Below, piece by piece: positions 54,288-64,000 of a stretch of 64,000 nucleotides of DNA. A program made the translations under genes and the position numbers. Below the pieces are notes generated by a model that was not told where the DNA came from, searched no databases, and saw nothing but the letters and a program-made list of their open reading frames with translations. The DNA is from Aurantiochytrium sp. KH105 (Eukaryota; Sar; Bigyra; Thraustochytrida; Thraustochytriidae), in NCBI GenBank assembly GCA_003116975.1, contig BGKB01000196.1, positions 47,018 through 111,017 on the forward strand, in the 5' to 3' direction. Within the stretch, counting starts at the first letter, position 1, and each line of letters opens with the position of its first letter.

Positions 54288-54292
54288 TGTTG
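54251..54292. repeat. CTG/CAG trinucleotide run
   Basis: About fourteen CTG units on the plus strand, interrupted near the end by TTG. On the minus strand they read as poly-Gln in frame with the Sec14 gene but upstream of its first ATG. Confidence 0.85.
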
Positions 54293-55445
54293 CCTCACGG
54301 GCTTCAGACTTTGCGATCTCAGAGCAGCTCGCTCTGCCTGCTTTTGTTGTTGTTGTGTGCACGCGCCTCGCGCCTGCCGAGCGAGGAAAGCTGCCTCACC
54401 TGGCTGATGATCAGTCACGCCTCGCCGCGCCGCGCGCTGGCAGGCCCGAGGCGCCCCGCGCGCCCGCGCGCCCGCGTGCCGCGAGGGCAGGAGATCCCGC
54501 TCGCCTCGACTGAGCGCTCACGCGCGCGCGCGAGCTCTATTCAGAGTCTTGGGACTTGGGTTTCTGCAACCAACAGCCAGCTGGCCGCCCCGATCTGCTT
54601 CTGCACGGGCGTGGCGCGGGCGTGGCGGCGCCTGGCTGCCGGCCTGGCTGCCTGGCTGCCTGGCTGCCTGCCGCTTGCTTTCCCGTTCTGCCTGCCCGGC
54701 AGCCAGCCTGCCGAGGTCTGCGCCAAGGTCGTCGTCCTTGCCAGTCTCCTCCTTTCCGGCCTTCGGCTGTTTCTCGTCCTGCTGTCGCTCGCAAAGCTGT
54801 TTCGTTTTCCGGTGCTTGGCCTCGCCTCGCGCAGCCGCGCATCCCGGACCCCGTCCACCCCTCCCTTCGCCTGTGCCGCACCGGCGCAAGAGGTCCCCGT
54901 CCTCGCCTCCCAGAGCAGCCCGAGCCTCGCGCAGGATCTGTTTCTCTCCCCTGCGCGCGCTCCGAGCGGGCGCAGCAGACGCAGCCGCGGCCGCAATCGC
55001 GAAGACGGCGCGCCCGGCGTCATCGCGTGCGAGGCGGGACCGGTCGGACCAGGGCGCGGAGGCGGGTCCGGATCGGAGGAGGCGAGGCGCGGCGCGGCGA
55101 GCAGAGCAGGATGTGATGTGCGGGACGGAGACGGAGCTGGCCGGCAGCGGGGAGGTCGAGGAGGCGACGAGGAGCGGGGAAGGGAACGAGCTGTAGCGCA
55201 GGTGTGGTGAGGAAGCGGGGACGAGGCAGCTGGGCTGCAGAATGTGCTCCGCCGGGCGAAGCAGCAGCGGAGGCGAAAAAGGGGCAACATCTGGAGATCG
55301 AAGATTCGACAGTGGGCAGGGGTCGAGCGGCAGCGGGAGTGACCCGAACGAAGGCCCTAGGCTGGTCATCCGTGTTTGGTAAATAACGAGTGATTCATGG
55401 TCGTGCTCTGAGATGAGACGAGACGAGTCGAAGATGAGATGGACG

Positions 55446-55517
55446 AGATGAGATGAGATGAGATGAGATGAGATGAGATGAGATGAGATGAGATGAGATG
55501 AGATGAGATGAGATGAG
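55446..55517. repeat. GAGAT pentanucleotide microsatellite
   Basis: About fourteen perfect tandem GAGAT units. The flanks (from about 55410) carry degenerate GAGAC/GAGTC versions, suggesting an older, longer array. Confidence 0.9.
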
Positions 55518-55526
55518 ACGATACTA

Positions 55527-55641
55527 GCTGCAGCGGAGAAAGCTTTGCCGCTGCAGCGGAGAGAGCTTTGCCGCTGCAGCGGAGAGAGCTTTGCCGCTAC
55601 AGCGGAGAGAGCTTTGCCGCTGCAGCGGAGAGAGCTTTGCC
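55527..55641. repeat. 23-bp minisatellite, five copies
   Basis: Five consecutive 23-bp units (first bases GCTGCAGCGGAGAGAGCTTT) fill exactly 115 bp. There are single substitutions in copies 1 and 4. Each unit carries a PstI-like CTGCAG palindrome and an AGCTTT core, and the array begins 9 bp after the pentanucleotide array. Because 23 is not a multiple of three, a coding role is unlikely. Confidence 0.9.
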
Positions 55642-56140
55642 GCGCGGTTGTCTGCAGAAGAGAGGGGCCTTTGAGCCTTCAAACCTATGCCACAGGCACG
55701 CACGCTGGCGAAGCCGAGCCCTGGCGAGCGTTAGCCATGCTGCTGCAGCTGCGGCGAACGTGACCCCTTGTACCCACCAATCTTGCGTTAGCGAGCGTTG
55801 GAGAGCTAGCTCTTAGCGAGGCCCAGAAGAGCGTCCCATCTGGGCATGGCGCGTCCCAGCCCAGCCACCTTGCTCCACGACGTTGCGCCCTCGCTCGCTT
55901 GCTTGCTCGCTTGCTTGCTCGCGTGCTTGCTTGCTTGCTCACGCGCCCGTCGCCGCAGCTTGCTGCTGCACTGCGCGCACGGCGCCGGAGAGCGCGGGCG
56001 GGTGTCCGTGCGTGCGTCCACGCGCCGCGACGTCACGGCTCGTGGCGTGGTCCCGTGCCAAGGGAGGCGACACCCATTACGCGCCCTCTCTTGGCCAAGC
56101 AGCAGGCGACAGACCTGCAAGGCAAGACAGAGAGACGCGC

Positions 56141-56178
<38 letters not shown>

Positions 56179-56205
56179 CGGCGCAGCCGGGCGCCGGCGC
56201 ACACG

Positions 56206-56245
<40 letters not shown>

Positions 56246-56247
56246 CA
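56141..56247. repeat. CAG run followed by CAGG run
   Basis: About twelve CAG units (56141-56177) are followed, after 27 bp of unrelated sequence, by about ten CAGG units (56205-56247). Confidence 0.9.
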
Positions 56248-56516
56248 AAGCCCGATCGCGGTCGCCGCAAGCGAAACGAAGCGACGCGCTCAGGAACCCG
56301 CCCCGGCGCTGATCTGCATTGGAATCCATTCGATTCCATTCGATTCCATTCCCCTTGCTGCAAGCCTGCCTGCACCGCGAAACCGGCGCGCTTCCCGCGC
56401 GCCGTCTCGCCGCGAGGCGCAGCTGCAGCGCGGCCGGCGCCGAGGCGCGCGAGGATCGGGTCTGCGCGAGCTCGTCGCAGCGCGCCCGCGCGAGCTCTCG
56501 CCCAAGCGGAGTTGAG

Positions 56517-56577
56517 TTCAAATTCGAATTCAAATTCAAATTCAAATTCAAATTCGAATTCGAATTCGAATTCAAAT
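56517..56577. repeat. Hexanucleotide AAATTC/GAATTC array
   Basis: About ten 6-bp units alternating between CAAATT and CGAATT forms. It is a local AT-rich island just upstream of the PH-domain gene, about 100 bp before its ATG. Confidence 0.9.
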
Positions 56578-56678
56578 CGGGTTGCGGCGGAGAGGCGTAT
56601 CCTGCGCCGTAGTAGTAAGTTAGTTACTACGCGTACTGGAGGCCGGTTAGTCGGAGAGGGAGTATCGAGGGACTCGAA

Positions 56679-57607
56679 ATGAAGGCGGCGACGACGCGGC
56701 TCGCGATGCTGAGGCGGTCGCCGCGGCGCGCAGACCCGGAGCGCAGAGGCGAGGAGGCGAGCATGAGCGGCGTGAGCGCGGCGGACGCGGGCGCGGGCGG
56801 CGGCGCGGCGGCGGTGGCGGCGGCGGCGGAGGCGGCGGGCGCGGCGCGCAAGGAGGCGACGATGCCGCAGCAGGAAGAGGATGGCGGCGGCGACGATCAT
56901 GGCCAGCAGCAGCAGCTCAAGGCGGCCAAGGCGGCGCTCGGCGGCGCGGAGAACAGCAACGCGAACGCGGAGGGCGAGGGCGGCAAGAAGAAGCGCAAGA
57001 ACAAGAAGAAGAAGAAGCGGTCGCTGCGAGCGCTGCTCTCGCCCACGTCCAAGGCCAAGCAGCAGCAGCAAGAGCAGGAGCAGCAAGGAGGAGGAGGAAA
57101 AGAAAAAGAACAAAAAGGGGCTGCAGGGCCGCGCCACGAAGATAAGGCACCAACGGACGCAACGGTCGGCGAAGACCGCGAGGCCGACCAGGGCGGCGCC
57201 GGCGCCTCCCCCGCCACGCCGCCCGCGTCCGAGAATCAGCAGCCGGAAAGCGCCAAGAGCAGCCCCAAGTCCGCCGCGAGCGGCGGCGGGGCCGGCAACG
57301 GCAGCGGTAGCGGCGACAGCAAGATGCAGCAGTACGCGCAGCAGGAAGATACCCGGCTTCCCGTGCCTTCCTTTGCCGACGTCGCGGACCCGAACACAGA
57401 TACTGACGCGGCCGACCTGCCCGAACTCAAGCCCCTCTCGCCGGCCGTCGTCGACACGGACGGGGCCCGCCACGTCCCGGAGACGGCCTCCCCGAGCTTT
57501 GCCGACGTCGCGGACCCGGCCACGCCCACGCATGTTGCCGCTGACGACAACAACTACAACGACGCGGACGGAACTGCCGCGGAGCGCGCGGGAGGCGCCG
57601 ACGCGTC

Positions 57608-57640
<33 letters not shown>

Positions 57641-59006
57641 CTCCTTTGCCGACGTCGCGGACCCGGAGACACCCACGCCCGGCGCCTCCGCTACTTTCGC
57701 CGCTGCCATCGGAAAGTCCGACGAAGAGGAGGCCGCCTCAGATGACGCGTCGCAGCAGCCGCCCTCCTTTGCCGACGTCGTAGACCCGGAAACGCCCACG
57801 CCCGGTGCCTCAGCTGCCCTCGCCGCCAAGACCGACGAGGAAACCACATCGGACGAGGGCAAGGCCCCAACCATTGCCGACGTTGCCGACCCACATGCCC
57901 ACACGGTGCTGCCCAGCGATGCTCCCAGCTTTGCCGCTGTCGCCGACCCGACCTCGCCCGCCAAGGCAATCGAGGTCGACAGCGAGGTCTCAAGTGACCA
58001 AAAGGAGCAGGAGGAGGATGCCCCCGAGGCCATCCCCATGTCTGGTCGCGCCCAATCCCCAAAAGAGGCCGAGTCCCCCACCACGCGCAGGGTCCAGTTC
58101 GCCAAGGGTCCGCCCGCCGTCGTACAAGATACAGAAAACCAATCGACCGCTGCTACAGCCACGAACAAAGGTCCCGAGAAAGCAAGCCTCTCGACGCATG
58201 ACAAGGGCGACGACACATCGTCGCCGCCCATTCGCTTCTTTGGCAGCGGCGACGACAAACGTGCCGAGGTGGTCTGCCACGAGTTCCTGGTCTCCAGCCA
58301 ATCCCTTGGAGGCTCTTCCGCCGCCTCCTCGCCCAGCTCGGCGTCTTCGAGCACCCAAGGCGAGGATGAGGCCATGCAGCAGACCGCCGGGCGCGGAAAG
58401 AACGCGTCCGCTGGTACCAGCAATGGAACCCAGCGCTCTCGCACGAGCGCCGCCAAACTTACCTCGAGTGCCGATACAGGCGCCTCGGGCGTGCTCAAGG
58501 GCTGGATTCACATTGCAGACAATGCGCAAGGACCGTGGAAAAAGCGCTGGGCCGTCGTGCACAACAATGTGCTGTACATGTTCCCGCTCAAGGACTCGAG
58601 TCGCCCGTCGACGATTGTCATCCTCGATGAGGTCTCTCTCGAGCCGGACTGCCCAGAGGATGGATCCATCTTCAAGTTGCAGACCACCGCCGGACGCGTG
58701 CTGGTGCTTCGTGCCAAGTCGCCCGCGTCCAAGGATCTTTGGGTCTCGAACCTGAGTTCTCGCGGCTACGAGATGCAATTTGCCGCTGCCGAGCGTGAGC
58801 TCAAGCTACGCCAGCGGAACGCGCGTCGCACAGATGCGCATCGTCGTCGCGAGGTCGCCACGCGCGCGCGCGTGGCCGCCACCGCCGTCGCGGAGGCTCC
58901 TGCATCCATCTTTTGGAGCTCCTTTGTCCTTGTGCAGGTCTGGATGGAGTTTTGCATGGAGATCCTCAATGTCTTTCTTGGCCGAAACAATCGTGCCTTT
59001 TCCTAA
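56679..59006 (+). CDS. PH-domain protein with SFADVADP repeats and hydrophobic C-terminal tail
   Basis: A 775-codon single-exon gene. ATG 56679 begins MKAATTRLAMLRRSPRRADP; a second in-frame ATG (MSGVSAADAG) lies at 56763. The N-terminal two-thirds is disordered: an Ala/Gly tract, a Lys tract (KKKRKNKKKKKRS), Gln-rich parts, then six spaced copies of SFADVADP with TPTPGAS tails (nt about 57367-57960). A PH domain follows at about residues 605-705 (GVLKGWIHIADNAQGPWKKR, NNVLYMFPLKDSS, SKDLWVSNLSSRGYEMQF). PH domains bind phosphoinositides or proteins. The last 40 residues (SIFWSSFVLVQVWMEFCMEI and after) are hydrophobic and could associate with a membrane. It is probably a membrane-linked scaffold; the role of the repeats is unknown. 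Confidence 0.8.
57367..57960 (+). repeat. Six dispersed SFADVADP peptide repeats
   Basis: The octapeptide SFADVADP, or close variants (SFADVVDP, TIADVADP, SFAAVADP), occurs six times, usually followed by ETPTPGAS. The spacing is irregular. The underlying DNA (TTTGCCGACGTCGCGGACCC) is conserved as well, so the copies arose by duplication. A poly-Gln run separates copies 2 and 3. Confidence 0.85.
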
Positions 59007-59762
59007 TCAGAGATTAGCTACCCCACCAAAGAGACTTCCCTACTATCGCGCCCGAATCGGGAACTCTTTGTGTTGCGTTGCCACATATAAATGAATAAAT
59101 GATTACTTTCCGATACAAAATCAGGTCTTCCAGCAACTGTGAGGGCACGATGGCTGCTATGCTTTTCGAAAAATGCGTCATATCCTGGGCGACGCTGGAT
59201 CGAAACCTGCATCATCCCATGAGTGGCGCTGAATGTACGCGAATTGCTTTTTGAAATCTGTGTCGTTCCATTGCTGGATCGAAATCTGCGTCGTTCCAGG
59301 AGTGGCGCTGGATCGAAACCTGCGTCGTTCCGTGAGTGGCGCTGGATCGAAATCTGCGTCATCCCATGAGTGGCGCTGGATGTACGCCAATTGCTTCCTT
59401 TTCTGCTTTCCACCAATGACATTCTAAAAATCGCGAGAGAAAAGAGATCAAGGCGTCTAACTTTTTGGCTCTCAAAATTATGCACCAGCTTCGTTCTTCA
59501 TTTGAGAGACAAACAGTAAGCTCATAAGTTACATTTCATGCGTTTTTGGTTTTTGGTTCTCACCCGTCTAAATTTACGAAGAAAAGCAAGCGTCACTAAG
59601 CACTGCCACATTCGCGTTGCTATCAGTCTTCTTTGTTTTGAGAATCGATGATCTTGCGCTGTAGAGAGAACACCGTATGCGCTGGCTCGAGACCTGCTCA
59701 GCTCGAAAGGCATTGCAGTCTGCGCCTTCATTACTGCAGAAGCGCCAACACTTTCGCACCCA
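59007..59762. other. Convergent intergenic region between PH and sulfatase genes
   Basis: 756 bp between two stops. Apart from the minisatellite at 59190-59395 it is lower in GC. AATGAATAAATGA at about 59090-59102 may serve as a poly(A) signal for the PH gene. No gene is seen. Confidence 0.65.
59190..59395. repeat. 34-bp minisatellite between convergent genes
   Basis: Five or more imperfect units related to GGCGCTGGATCGAAACCTGC followed by GTCGTTCC and TGAGT repeat here. A variant, GGCGCTGAATGTACGCGAAT or GGCGCTGGATGTACGCCAAT plus TGCTT, appears near both ends, giving a higher-order pattern. The array lies in the 3' space between the PH gene and the sulfatase gene. Confidence 0.8.
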
Positions 59763-62348
59763 TTAACTCAATTTGGTCTTGATCACCTTCGATTTTATCA
59801 GCGCCACGTCTGCCGCAGACGAAAGCGTGGTGTCATAGTATAGATACGCGGAACACGAATTGGGAAAGGGGCCCCAATTAGGCAATGACCGGAGTTTGTC
59901 AGCGGCATTCTTGTCGCTGTTCGAGAGCGTAGACTCTGCGGTTGTTACTAGTGGGGTTGGTTGGGGGGTCGGCTTTTTGGTTGGCGTCACAACAGGGGCC
60001 TCCGTCGGACTGGACGTGGGCGCTGGGGTCAGCTTGAACGAGGTCTTGAGCGAGCTTGAAGTCACGTCTAGGTCGTAAAAGCACCGCTCGCTCTTGTCGC
60101 AAAACGGCCTAAAGTGAATTCCGTACTCGAGACCTACCAAGAGCTCGGCTGGGTCAAAGGTGTGGCCCATGCGAAGGTAATTGTCCGTCACCGACTCTTC
60201 TGCGCTCTGCGTCTTTATGTAGAACGAGATCATTTTGCGAACAAGGATCTCAATCTCTTCTGTGCGATACTTTTTCACCAACAGGTTTTTCGTCTCGGAC
60301 GGGTCGTCCTCCAGATTGAAGAGAAAGTAAAGGTTCTCGTGTCCACGTGGAAAGTCACCGTCGAGATCGAAATCGATCGCCACGGGATTGTTATTTTTGG
60401 TCTTCGTGTACTTTGTGTAGTAATTCGACGTTACCATTTCCCACGGGAAGTCAGACTTGCCTGGATTCGAGTACCCGATCGCAAGCTTGTATGGACCATA
60501 CATGACAGCACCGCCGCCATGGCGCACAATTTGCTCCTGGAAGTTTGACCACCAGTTCGAACTCGCGCTGTTACCGTCCACATAAGATGCCAGCCCTGTC
60601 CCGTCGTATTGTGTCGGGTCCCAAACCTTGCGTGGGACAAAGGTTTTGAGCAAGTCAAGGTCCTCCATCAAATCGGCCTGCTCTTCGGTCACGACCGAGA
60701 CCGCGTGCAGCACAGGCTCAACATCAACAGTGCCCGTGCTAATGGCCTCCCAGCGGTTTTCGCCGTCAATGACATTATCATTATGGGCCAAACACGCGTC
60801 GCACTTCCAGGCGTTGGCAAACTTCTTTTCGGCAATGCCTGCAATTCCTGTCGCGATCGTCGGCAAAAGATCCACAAAATGGAAAAACTGCTCATTCGCA
60901 GTACCGCGCACAGAGGCATCGAGAGCTGCGAGATCGGAAGTCGTGCCGTGCACGAGCGTCGCGACACGCGTGCCGCCTTCCCAGACGTTGTTTTTTTTAC
61001 CGTTCAAGGGGTAATTGCTTGCGCCCCCTGCGTCCGTCGAAAGACCACCATTGTCCGAGGTGAAGATAAAAACCGTGTCGTGCCAAGCGTACTCTTCTTC
61101 CAAAGCAGTGACAACGTGTTCGATGGCCACATCAAGCGCGTGAACCATGCGCAAGTACTCGAGACGCTCGTTCGACCCTGCTTTTTTGAAGAGCTTGCTT
61201 AGCGTGCTATCACTGCCATAGCGCGTGGGTGCAGTCAAGGGTGTGTGCGGGGCGCGAAAGGCAACGTTCAAGAAGAGCGGTTTGGCGCGAACCTCGGACG
61301 CATAGTACACGTGAACATAGCGTTCAGACTCGTACTTGATAATGTCAGTCCCGTGCATCGTTTCGTATTCGCCGTTTGAATCATCCGTGTCGTACACGGG
61401 CGGTAACTCGCCTGCAAAGCTGGTTTTCTCGAGCTTGATTGACGCATTGTGCAGCGAGATCATGTCTGCGACTTGGGATTGCGTCAGGTCAAAGGCTGGG
61501 TTGGTGCCTTCGAGGGATTTAGTTTTGAGTCGCGACTCGTAATCGATCGAAAAAGGCCCAATATGGTTGTCGAACCCTCGAAACGTAGGCCACAGGCGCT
61601 CGTCCTGGTAGCCCAGATGCCACTTTCCAATTAGCGCCGTGTGGTATCCGTTACCCTTGAGGATCTCGGCGAGCGTCGTTTCGCGACCGGAAAGGCCATA
61701 AAAGCCTCCCGTGGTCACGGCCGGGCCATGGCCCGTCCGGTAAAAGAACCGCCCTGTCCAGAGTTGTGCTCGGGACGGACTACACACCGGCGCCGTATAC
61801 ATGCGCTCAACGCGTACGCTGTCTGAGACAAGTGTGTCGAGAAAGGGGGTCGCACTATCGAGCCCAGACTCTTTGTACTCGTGCCATCCAACGTCGGCCC
61901 AGCCAAGATCGTCCGCAAGAGCGAGAACGATATTCGGACTTGTGGGCGCGCTCCAGTCGTGCACTTTCTTGTTTTTGGCGTAAATTGAGACATCGGTGAC
62001 CGTGACGTCTGCATAGCTAGCCTCACTACGAACGCAGCGGCATAGCCTGTCGTAGTCGGCGTCTTCAAGGTTTGTAATGTCCAATTCGAGATTGGAAAAG
62101 GTGAACCTGCTCGAGGTGGCAGAAAAGGTGGTCCAGGTCGTCGTGCTCGATTCGCCAAAACACTCTGTTGCGGCTTCCCAAAGCGTGAGCTCTTCGTCAT
62201 CGAGGTCGCTTTTTGAGCTACCGGAAACGCCTGCACGGACTTCGATTTCCACGGCTCGCGCGCAAGAAGCAAGAACAGTCGCTGCCACGATGAGGAGGAC
62301 CCAGACGCCACCCAAGCTGCTACGTCTTCGACCACTACACCTTGTCAT
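59763..62348 (-). CDS. Secreted arylsulfatase-type sulfatase
   Basis: An 861-codon single-exon gene. ATG 62348 (MTRCSGRRRSSLGG) is chosen because it directly precedes a signal peptide core (VWVLLIVAATVLASCARA); the open sequence further upstream has no ATG. A 120-residue N-terminal region of unknown function follows. The sulfatase domain then starts PNIVLALADDLGWADVGWHE, with the paired Asp residues of the metal site. The active-site signature is CSPSR (C189), within APVCSPSRAQLWTGR; this Cys becomes formylglycine in the endoplasmic reticulum. GYHTALIGKWHLGY and IFTSDNGG are the other typical blocks. A Pro/Thr-rich linker (PAPTSSPTEAPVV) leads to a short Cys-containing C terminus. It hydrolyses sulfate esters outside the cell or in lysosomes. 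The length exceeds the usual 500-600 residues. Confidence 0.9.
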   Translation of the reverse strand: MTRCSGRRRSSLGGVWVLLIVAATVLASCARAVEIEVRAGVSGSSKSDLDDEELTLWEAATECFGESSTTTWTTFSATSSRFTFSNLELDITNLEDADYDRLCRCVRSEASYADVTVTDVSIYAKNKKVHDWSAPTSPNIVLALADDLGWADVGWHEYKESGLDSATPFLDTLVSDSVRVERMYTAPVCSPSRAQLWTGRFFYRTGHGPAVTTGGFYGLSGRETTLAEILKGNGYHTALIGKWHLGYQDERLWPTFRGFDNHIGPFSIDYESRLKTKSLEGTNPAFDLTQSQVADMISLHNASIKLEKTSFAGELPPVYDTDDSNGEYETMHGTDIIKYESERYVHVYYASEVRAKPLFLNVAFRAPHTPLTAPTRYGSDSTLSKLFKKAGSNERLEYLRMVHALDVAIEHVVTALEEEYAWHDTVFIFTSDNGGLSTDAGGASNYPLNGKKNNVWEGGTRVATLVHGTTSDLAALDASVRGTANEQFFHFVDLLPTIATGIAGIAEKKFANAWKCDACLAHNDNVIDGENRWEAISTGTVDVEPVLHAVSVVTEEQADLMEDLDLLKTFVPRKVWDPTQYDGTGLASYVDGNSASSNWWSNFQEQIVRHGGGAVMYGPYKLAIGYSNPGKSDFPWEMVTSNYYTKYTKTKNNNPVAIDFDLDGDFPRGHENLYFLFNLEDDPSETKNLLVKKYRTEEIEILVRKMISFYIKTQSAEESVTDNYLRMGHTFDPAELLVGLEYGIHFRPFCDKSERCFYDLDVTSSSLKTSFKLTPAPTSSPTEAPVVTPTKKPTPQPTPLVTTAESTLSNSDKNAADKLRSLPNWGPFPNSCSAYLYYDTTLSSAADVALIKSKVIKTKLS

Positions 62349-64000
62349 CTTTGTGCTCGTGACGAGTCCGTCTTCTTCACTCGGCTGATGATGCACGGCT
62401 GATGGTGATGCACGTATGTGAAAGGTGTTTGCGCGCTCTTGCCGCCGCGACTGCCTTGCGGCGCGGCCAGCTTTCACTCACCGCGTGCGTGGTCTCTTTC
62501 CCTTACTTGGCTTGGCTACTTGATGTAGTTTCGTCTTCAATCGTACCTGGAGAGCTGATCGCGTCTCGCGTGCGCGCCCGTGTGTGTGTGTCTTCGGGAC
62601 CTCTCGCTGCAGGCCGACTGCCTGCGTGCGTGCCGAGCGTGCTCGCCTGCGTGCTCGCCTGCCTGCCTGCTAGCCCAGCCGCGCTGCCGAGCAGCCGGTC
62701 TTCAGGGTCTGCCTCGTTACTAGACCTGTGTTAGTTAGTGGTCCCTTGCCTGGTGCACGTGCTCCCGACACCGACCACGACGACCGACCGATCAGGCCTG
62801 GCCTCCCCCGGTCAGAGGCAGCTTTCGCCGCAAAGCAAGCTAGCGCTAGCTCGTCGGCTTCTCCGTGCCGCTGCGACCGCTGCGACCGCTGCGGGCGGCA
62901 GCTCGCGGGCTTGCGCAACTGCCGCGCCGAGTCAGTCCGCGGCGCGGGCCGGTCTCGCCCAGCCGCGCTGTAATCGCCACACCGCGGCGCTCCGAGGAGC
63001 GCACGCCGCGGCGCTCCTCGGGCTTCCACGTATACACGTTCTATCAAGTGGACGAGCGCGCCACCAACAGCAACGTGAGCTTGCCAGCGTGAACTTGAAG
63101 AGCATGGGCCACAAGAAACCAACCGACCAACCAATAAGCGCTCGTGCGTCCTGGCTTTTGCCATGGTTGATTGATCTTCTTGCTCCGCATCATGCGTGCA
63201 GCGAGCTCTTCTCGTACTTCGCGCGGCCCCGGTCGCCTGTTTTTTTGCAGCTGGGAGGAAAGAAATAGGGAGGGAGCGAGGGAGGGAGGGCCGGTCGCAG
63301 ACGCGCGCGGGATCGGCGAGCACGGGCCCCACCCGGATGGACGGATGGATGGGTGCACGCGGGAGCAGCCGGCGCAGCTGGAATGGGCTGGGCTGGAATG
63401 GGATGGAATGGAATTGCAGAGAAAGGAATGGGAGGGACTGAATGGGGACGAGACGCGAGTCGAGCGAGCCCGTGATCAGCACTCACAACTGGCTGTTGCA
63501 GTGCATAGTGAAGCAAGAAAAGAAGCAAGTAAAGGCCTACTCCGCGTGGGCTCCGCGCGGCTAGTGAACGACGCGCTGGAGGACCTGCTGAGAAACTTGA
63601 AGAAGAATGCATGCGTGCACGCATGCAAGCTAGGACGAAGGACAGCAAGCAACTGCAAGTGGGGGAAGTCGCGTGATAGACGCGCGTGCGCACCCGTGGC
63701 ACGGGAGTTGTCAAGGGGGCTGGCTGACGACGGACTCGCTGTGGCGCTGGTAGTTACTTGGGTCCACTGCGAGCTACGAGAGCTCGTGGAAGTCCGCGCG
63801 GCGGAGCGCAAGAAGGAGCTCCATCTTGGACGGCAGCCACCAGTCAAGCTACCGGGCGGCCAGCGAGTCGGTCGCAGTCGCGCGATCACGCTCGCGCTTT
63901 TTTTATTCGCGACGGCCGCCGCTGGAAAGGACGCGCGAGAAATGGGCGCGGTTCGGGTGGGCGGAGGGGAGCTGAGGTGAGGGGAGGAGGCAAGTGAGGT
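62349..64000. other. Region upstream of the sulfatase gene, no supportable gene
   Basis: About 1.65 kb, GC-rich, with GGGA repeats near 63265-63290, GGAATGGGAT repeats near 63385-63415 and an inverted CGGCGCTCCGAGGAGCGC motif at about 62985-63015. The frame plus 63171-63980 is long, but its translation has no domain; a short segment (RLVNDALEDLLRNLKKN, nt about 63560-63605) looks helical. The window ends without a clear gene. Confidence 0.55.

Larger units (their letters stand above)
54200..56678. other. GC-rich repeat cluster between Sec14 and PH genes
   Basis: About 2.5 kb between divergent genes. It holds a CTG run at 54251-54292, an ATGAG array, a 23-bp array, CAG and CAGG runs and an AATTC-rich array. 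The frames that cross it (for example plus 54284-55210 and minus 55806-57533) are low-complexity and overlap others. No gene is supported. Confidence 0.6.

Noticed and set aside
55527-55641. CRISPR-like array
   Set aside because: The 23-bp units are directly adjacent with no spacers, and the host is eukaryotic; it is a minisatellite.
63171-63980. A 269-codon plus-strand ORF near the window end
   Set aside because: No domain, simple-repeat content, and overlapping open frames on the minus strand; a helical segment alone is not enough.

Overview
The window is nuclear DNA of a GC-rich, intron-poor unicellular eukaryote. Canonical GT-AG introns (donors GTACGT or GTGAGT), a COP9 signalosome subunit, a TFIIH subunit, three-repeat MYB factors, bZIP factors, a Sec14 protein and a basal-body protein exclude a bacterium or virus. 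The gene style (mostly single-exon genes, long GC-rich spacers full of simple repeats, a ciliary gene, Roc-COR and sulfatase genes) best suits a thraustochytrid or other labyrinthulomycete stramenopile. That assignment is inference, because no marker gene settles it.

Layout. 1-201 holds the 3' end of a dihydropteridine reductase-like gene. 202-6935 is a GC-rich, repeat-rich spacer with one candidate micro-gene, followed by a three-repeat MYB gene (6936-8558). 8.6-20.4 kb is visibly less GC-rich. It carries diverged tandem repeats, a 6.4-kb gene for a circularly permuted SF2 helicase fused to a GREB1/TAGT-type glycosyltransferase with an early in-frame stop, and a decayed relative of that gene's tail. 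20.5-30.1 kb is a second GC-rich desert, ending at a second, paralogous MYB gene (30146-32764).

33.2-37.4 kb is compact: CSN6 (minus) and MAT1/TFB3 (plus) share a 388-bp divergent promoter, and then comes a three-exon DegT-type PLP aminotransferase (minus). 38.5-41.8 kb encodes a WD40-Roc-COR-TIR protein (minus) with an apparent one-base lesion in its first WD blade. A small ankyrin gene diverges from it. 46.9-54.2 kb carries a bZIP-C2H2-bZIP factor, a CFAP157-like coiled-coil protein, a CHK-type small-molecule kinase (the last two divergent over 396 bp) and a Sec14 protein. 54.2-56.7 kb is a minisatellite cluster. A PH-domain protein with degenerate repeats and a secreted sulfatase complete the set, followed by about 1.7 kb without a clear gene.

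The genes do not form one pathway. Housekeeping and regulatory genes sit close together, often divergent or convergent, whereas the transcription-factor and PH genes follow long GC-rich, simple-repeat leaders. The two most unusual systems are the permuted helicase-glycosyltransferase (10.7-17.4 kb), of a family linked to DNA base or chromatin-protein glycosylation, and the WD40-Roc-COR-TIR protein (38.5-41.8 kb), which resembles an innate-immune or cell-death sensor. All gene models come from reading the sequence; no database search was possible.
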